Assembly (NCBI GenBank): GCA_021397835.1
Contig: JAJFZO010000396.1
Coordinates: forward strand, 3,224,001-3,288,000
Source: Moringa oleifera
Lineage: Eukaryota; Streptophyta; Magnoliopsida; Brassicales; Moringaceae
DNA length: 64,000 bases
Reading direction: 5' to 3'
Position 1 is the first letter of the stretch. Each line of letters starts with the position of its first letter. A program made the translations under genes and the position numbers. A model generated the notes under the pieces. That model ran no database searches and was not told the origin of the DNA. It saw only the letters and a program-made list of their open reading frames with translations. Below are positions 59,300 to 64,000 of this stretch, in pieces.

Positions 59300-59860
59300 T
59301 AGCAAGAACGTCGTGAGGCATTGCACATGCAGGTGCACTAGACAAGGCAGCATGCATGCACCTTAAGCCATCTAGAGGCAACGTTGCACAAACATGCTAG
59401 CTACAATGCCTAGTTGTGAACTTTTTGTGAATTGATGGTCTTTTAATTATTGAATTGCTGCAAAAATGACTTAAATAAACCATGTAATTCATTAGGAGTT
59501 TGCAATTAAAAATTGTAGAGCACTTTGACTCATGGGCTATTTTTTGGTATTTTTGAATTTTTAGCGGTATAAAATTCATAAAAAAATTAGATACTCAAAA
59601 AATTTTGAAATATTTTGGGTGGGTAGATCTTATTATTCTCTAAAATTTGTGTAAAATTTCAACTCAAAACTTCTTGTAAATAATTTTTTAGATCTATTAT
59701 GACTGCTCAGATATACTAATGTTTCTTTTTGCCATAACTGAATTTTCATTTAAGATTTTTTTAAGGGGGAGAAACACATCTGCTTGGTGGGTGCGCATTG
59801 GCCATGCGTTCTCCCCTTTTTGCCACCCACATAGGCCAGCATTGCCCATGGAAAACCTAG
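59300..59860 (+). promoter_or_regulatory. AT-rich IGS module, copy 18 (candidate Pol I spacer promoter)
   Basis: The left block lacks the GTTGATTACATGGGC part (deleted at ~59330). The AT core and TTTTTTTAAGGGGGAGAAAC at ~59755 are present. Confidence 0.55.
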
Positions 59861-60119
59861 TGTACATGGCATGGGAACAAGGTCTAGCATGTTGCGGCAT
59901 AAGGCTAGCAAAGCCAAGAGTGTTCCATGCGAGTCAACCTGTCATTGTGATATCCCTTGATTATGAGCCCAGTGAGCATGCTACAAGTGCCATGTCACCT
60001 TGTCAAATGATGCAGGAAGCTAGCCAAGGCTGCCCCCAACAGGCACAGTATGGGATAAGGCAAAGTGTGCTACATTACATGGCACACCAACCAAGTCAAG
60101 AGTGCCCCATGCAAGTAAG

Positions 60120-60640
60120 TCGCAAGCACGCTGTGAGGCATCACACGTGCTGTGGGTGTTGATTTCATGGGCTAACTAGGCTAGAGCATGACCTCAAGCT
60201 ATGCTGGACTGTTCGGGCAACCTTAGGTGGGCTGCAAGTGCACTAAACAAGGTATCATGCATGCATCCTGGGCCATCTAGATGCAACTTTGTACCAACAT
60301 GCTGGCCGTGAGAACTTTTTATGAATTAATGGTCATTTGGTTATTAAATTCCTCAAGAAATAACTCAAATAAATCATTCAATTCATTAGGAGTTTACCTT
60401 TAAATTTGGGAGCATTCTAGCTCACGGGCTATATTTCATGATTTTTTTAAATTTTTGACTGTCTAAAATTTGAGAAACAAAATTAGATGCTCAAAAAATC
60501 TAAATTTTTTTTGTGTTGATAGATATGATTATTCTTTGTATATGCACAAATTTCAGTTGAAAACTCCTTCTAAATAATTTTTTAGCCCTATTATAACGGT
60601 TCAGATATGTTGATGTTTTCTTGTATCAAAAGTGAATTTT
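60120..60640 (+). promoter_or_regulatory. AT-rich IGS module, copy 19, cut by a CACTA-end fragment
   Basis: The left block and AT core are complete. The module is interrupted at GTGAATTTT just before ATTTAAGACTCTTT, where CACCCCAAGAAAATC begins at 60641. The G-rich box is not found on the other side. Confidence 0.6.
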
Positions 60641-61083
60641 CACCCCAAGAAAATCTAAATGTAACTACAAAACTTCGTGATAGATAAAATTAGTCACTAA
60701 ATAATGATGGATTATCGATAAAATTGCTATAAAATTTAAAAAAAAAATTTATCGACCGATTAGTACAAATTAGAGATGAAATTTAGTGACTAATAAAATA
60801 TTTGTTGCTAAATTTAATTATAAATCTTTTATATTAAAAATTTAAAATTTAAGCATATTAGCAAAATCTTAGTGACAGAACTAGTCAATAACCAAATCTC
60901 CTACAAATACATCACACTTGGCTATCAAAAATTTAGTAGTAAGATTAATTATAAGCTAGTGACTACCCTAATGGTTAATTAATTAATATACATAATTTGA
61001 ATAGAAATTTATGAAAATGACATTAATTAAGATGTTAAATTAAATTTAATTGTTATTAATTAAGCTAGTGACTACCCTAATGT
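60641..61083. mobile_element. CACTA terminal fragment (443 bp)
   Basis: It begins CACCCCAAGAAAATCTAAAT, a decayed version of the right terminus of the 8.2-kb element (CACTACAAGAAATTCTAAAC). It then follows the reverse complement of 30768-30480, including CAAATACATCACACTTGGCT. After ~60960 it continues with AT-rich sequence flanked by a direct repeat TAAGCTAGTGACTACCCTAA (60952 and 61061, 109 bp apart). No second terminus is found. The spacer resumes at ~61084 with ~130 bp missing. Confidence 0.78.
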
Positions 61084-63511
61084 TACCTAACGCACATGGC
61101 ATGGGGACAAGGCCAAACATGTTATGGTATAAGGGGCACAAAGTCAACCCAAGAGTGCCTCATGCGAGCAAGCCTCTCGTCACTACATCCCTCAATTAAT
61201 TGCCCAATAAGCACACTGAGCATCGTGTTGCTCGATCCAAGAGCACGGGAGGTAAGCAATGACAAGTGAGCAATGACTACCCCTAGTAGGCATAGTATGG
61301 GCATAAGGCAGGCCAGCCAAGCCAAGAGCGCCCCATGGGAGCCCTTGATCATATGCCCAGGGAGCATGCAGCAAGCATTGCATCATTGGTCCAATGGCAC
61401 AAGAGGTAAGCCACAGCTACCACCAATAGGCATGGCATGGTTTCAAGGCCCAAGATGATGCAGCAGAATGAGCACTAGCTTAGCCAAAAGTGCTCCACAC
61501 AGAATGAGCGCCAATTGAATGACCACCTGTCTAAGGGAACGAGAGCTAAGCCATAGCTTTCCCAAGTAAGGAAGGCATGGGTACAAGGCCCAGTGTGCCA
61601 TGACACAGGGTGTGCTAGCCAAGCCAAGAGCCCTCCACGAGAGGTAAACCTTTGTCTATACATCCTTCGACCGTGTGCTAGCGAGCATGCCACAAGCAGC
61701 ACATTGCCTTGTCTAAGGGCACAGGAGTTAAGCGATGGCTACGCCCAGTGGGTAAGGCATAGGTACAAGGCCTATTATACCACGGCACAAAAAGCGCTGG
61801 CTAAGCTAAGAGCGCCCCTTGTAAGTTAGCCTCTTATCTCTACGTTCGTCGATCATGTGAATAACGAGCACACCATGAGGACTATGTTGCCTAGTCCAAG
61901 GACATGGAAGGCAAGCCATGGCTATCCTCAACAAGTAAGACATAGGAACAAGGCCTAATGTGCCACAACAGAAGGCACGCTAGCCAAGCTAATAACACCC
62001 TACATAAGCTAGCCCCTCATTGCGACTTTCTTCGATCATGTCCCTAACGAGCATGCCAAGCATCGCTTAGTTTAAGGACATGAGATGGAAAGGCACGGTC
62101 CCTAATGTGCAGAGCATGGTGAAAGGCCATGTGTGGCATGACATAAGGCGTGCTACCTAAGCCAAAAGCACCTCACACCAGCCAGCCCTTCATCGCTATG
62201 TCCCTGGATCCTTAGCCCAGTAAGCATGCCACGAGTGTCATGTCACTTGGTCTAAGGGCGTGGAAGGTAAGCCATAGGGACCCTAGTAAGTACAACATGG
62301 GTGCAAGGCCCAGCATGCCATGAAATAAGGCATGCTAGCAAAGGCAAGAGTGCCCTATGTGTGCTAGCCTTTGGATGCTCTGTCCCTCAATCTTGTTCTT
62401 GTTAAGCATAGCATGAGTGTTGTGTTGCGTGGTCCAAGGGCACAAAAAGTAAGCCATGTTTCCCTTAACAAACATGGCATGGGGATAACACTAAATGTGC
62501 CACGACATGAGGTGAGCTAGCTAGGCCAAAAATATGCCACATGAGCTAGTCCTTCATCGCTATGTCCCTCGATCATGTTCTTAGTAAATGTGCCATAAGC
62601 ATTGGATCGCTTCGTTCAAAGGCATGAAAGGCAAGCCATGGCTACCCTTCGTGACTGCATCGCTCAATTGTGTGACCAACAAGCGTGCCACGAGCATCAT
62701 TTCACTTAGTCCAAGGGTATGGGTGGTGAGCCATGACTACCCCCAATAAAGAAGGCATAGGCGTAAGACCTAGCATGCAACCGCACATGGTGCACCAGCC
62801 AAGATACAAGTGTGCTTAGTGACTTCCCCCAAGTGTCATGTCGCCTAGTCTTAGGGTATAGGTATAGCATACGCACAAGGCCTTGTGTTTTACCACACAG
62901 GGTGTGCTAGCAAAGCCAAGAGCGCCCCACACGAGCTTGTCGCTCATCGTTATGTCCTTCAATCGTATGCCCAATGAGTATGCCATGAGCATCACATTGC
63001 CTTACCTAGTCTAAGGGCATGAGAGGCAAGCCATGGCTATGCCTCATACCTATGTCATAAGCATAAAGCCGAGCATGTAACAGTACCAAGCGTGCCATCC
63101 AAGCTGAGAAAGTCCTATGTGAGCCAACCTTTCATTGTTACGTCCTTCGATTATATGCCCAAAGAACATGCCAAGAGCATCGTGTTGCTTGGTCCACAAA
63201 CATGGGAGGCAAGCCATAACTGCCTCTAATAGGCATGACATCGGTAAAAGGCCCAACGTGCCATAACATAAGGCGCACTAGCCTAGACAAAAGCAAGCCC
63301 CACATGTGCCAGCTTCTCATTGTTACATGCCTTTATCATTTGCCTAATGAGCATGGCACGAGAATCAAGTCGCCTAGCCTAAAGGAATATAAGGCAACCC
63401 ATGGCTGCTCCTAGTAAATACGACATAGGCATAAGGCCCAACGTGCCATGACATAATGCACATAAACCAAGCTGAGAGTGCCCCACACAAGCCAGCCTTT
63501 TGTCACTACCA
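61084..63511 (+). repeat. IGS H: tandem array of ~180-bp subrepeats (about thirteen copies)
   Basis: A plain subrepeat array from ACCTAACGCACATGGCATGG to GCCAGCCTTTTGTCACTACC. One unit at ~61500 is shortened and a local doubling of GCACACAGAATGAGCG-like sequence is seen at 61464-61510. The array is ended by a retrotransposon LTR. Confidence 0.86.
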
Positions 63512-63771
63512 TGTAAATAGGCAAAATTTTAGAGAAGAGAATATTATTCCCGCTCACTTTACAATAGAAATACAACACCTATATATACTAGGTAGCAGCC
63601 TACCAATCAAGGAGTAAATTACTCCTTGATATATGGTAGCAGCCTACCAATCAAAGAGTAGATTACTCCTTGATACATGGTACCAATCAAGGAGTAGATT
63701 ACTCTTTTCCTATTATAGACAATAATATTACAGCTAGCATATCTAAAAATAATCTACTTTAATTTTTAACA
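63512..63771 (-). mobile_element. LTR of a Ty3/gypsy retrotransposon (3' LTR in minus orientation), 260 bp
   Basis: The segment is bounded by TGTAAATAGGC and TTTTTAACA, giving the TG..CA ends expected of an LTR. Read on the minus strand it contains a TATA-like CTAGTATATATAGG. It lies directly behind the integrase end of a gypsy element on the same strand. Inside are three imperfect direct repeats of ~43 bp around CTACCAATCAAGGAGTA (63600, 63644 and 63682). No second LTR is in the window, so identity of the two LTRs and a target duplication cannot be checked. Confidence 0.75.
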
Positions 63772-64000
63772 TAAGACTTTCTAACACTAAGTAGTATGTC
63801 TTTTGATTCATTTTATTATAGCTCTCCATTTTATGATCAAGGATCTTTTCTATTTCTTTGTCAAATTGAACTCACTAGCGGTGCGTGCTTGGCCTACTTA
63901 CTCCCATGGTCGACATCTTCCTCAAACTCTTTGAGGAAGTTCATGTGGAATGTTGGGTGCATTTTTAGATGTTGTGATAGATGCAATCTATGGGTTACTA
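63772..64000 (-). pseudogene. Ty3/gypsy polyprotein, integrase C-terminus and chromodomain start, truncated by the window end
   Basis: On the minus strand from 64000 the frame reads VTHRLHLSQHLKMHPTFHMN and FLKEFEEDVDH, the conserved integrase tail of gypsy elements (..L..HLKIHPTFHVS.LK). After a stop (TAG) and a one-base shift at ~63870 it continues as QFDKEIEKILDHK and NQKTYYLV. This corresponds to the linker and the start of a chromodomain (QFDKE.EKILDHR ... DYLV.WKG). The stop and shift show decay. The element extends beyond the window. Confidence 0.82.

Overview
The window reads as nuclear DNA of a flowering plant. It is one long, decayed, head-to-tail 35S ribosomal DNA array, broken up by transposons. 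There is no intact protein-coding gene. All recognisable rRNA segments run on the + strand in the order 5'ETS - 18S - ITS1 - 26S - intergenic spacer (IGS). They are heavily eroded, mostly by C to T and G to A changes as expected of methylated, silenced copies. Universally conserved ribosomal sites are altered, so these are pseudogenes. Plant identity rests on the rRNA/ITS1 match, CACTA and Ty3/gypsy elements, and two exons of a SEPALLATA-type MADS-box gene. I cannot name the species.

Layout: 1-497, 5'ETS and the first ~43 bp of an 18S copy; 498-3393, a rearranged CACTA derivative ending in a (TA)31 tract; 3394-11604, a long IGS; 11605-12938, 5'ETS; 12939-14739, the only near-full-length 18S; 14740-17607, ITS1 start and a 5'-truncated 26S; 17608-22100, IGS; 22101-31009, a short 26S remnant split by an 8.2-kb CACTA element (22534-30768, 3-bp target duplication TAG); 31010-34935, IGS; 34936-35210, unassigned filler; 35211-37314, 26S; 37315-40230, IGS; 40231-43737, a foreign block with two MADS-box exons and a CACTA-like non-autonomous element; 43738-44281, 26S 3' end; 44282-49489, IGS; 49490-50861, 5'ETS; 50862-53938, an 18S/26S deletion fusion; 53939-55419, IGS; 55420-57525, a seven-copy ETS array with no gene behind it; 57526-63511, IGS interrupted by a small CACTA-end fragment; 63512-64000, an LTR and the integrase end of a Ty3/gypsy element on the minus strand.

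The IGS is built from three repeat classes: a ~180-bp GC-richer subrepeat (roughly 100 copies), a ~297-bp repeat in the ETS, and a ~600-bp AT-rich module reiterated about 19 times. The AT-rich module ends in a G-rich box (TTTAGGGGGGAGGAGCTCAC-like) and also sits immediately upstream of the ETS repeats, so it is a candidate RNA polymerase I promoter duplicated into the spacer. The most notable items are this multiplied promoter-like module, the clean CACTA insertion in a 26S pseudogene, the captured MADS exons, and the repeated deletion junctions that remove 5.8S and the 5' part of 26S from every unit.
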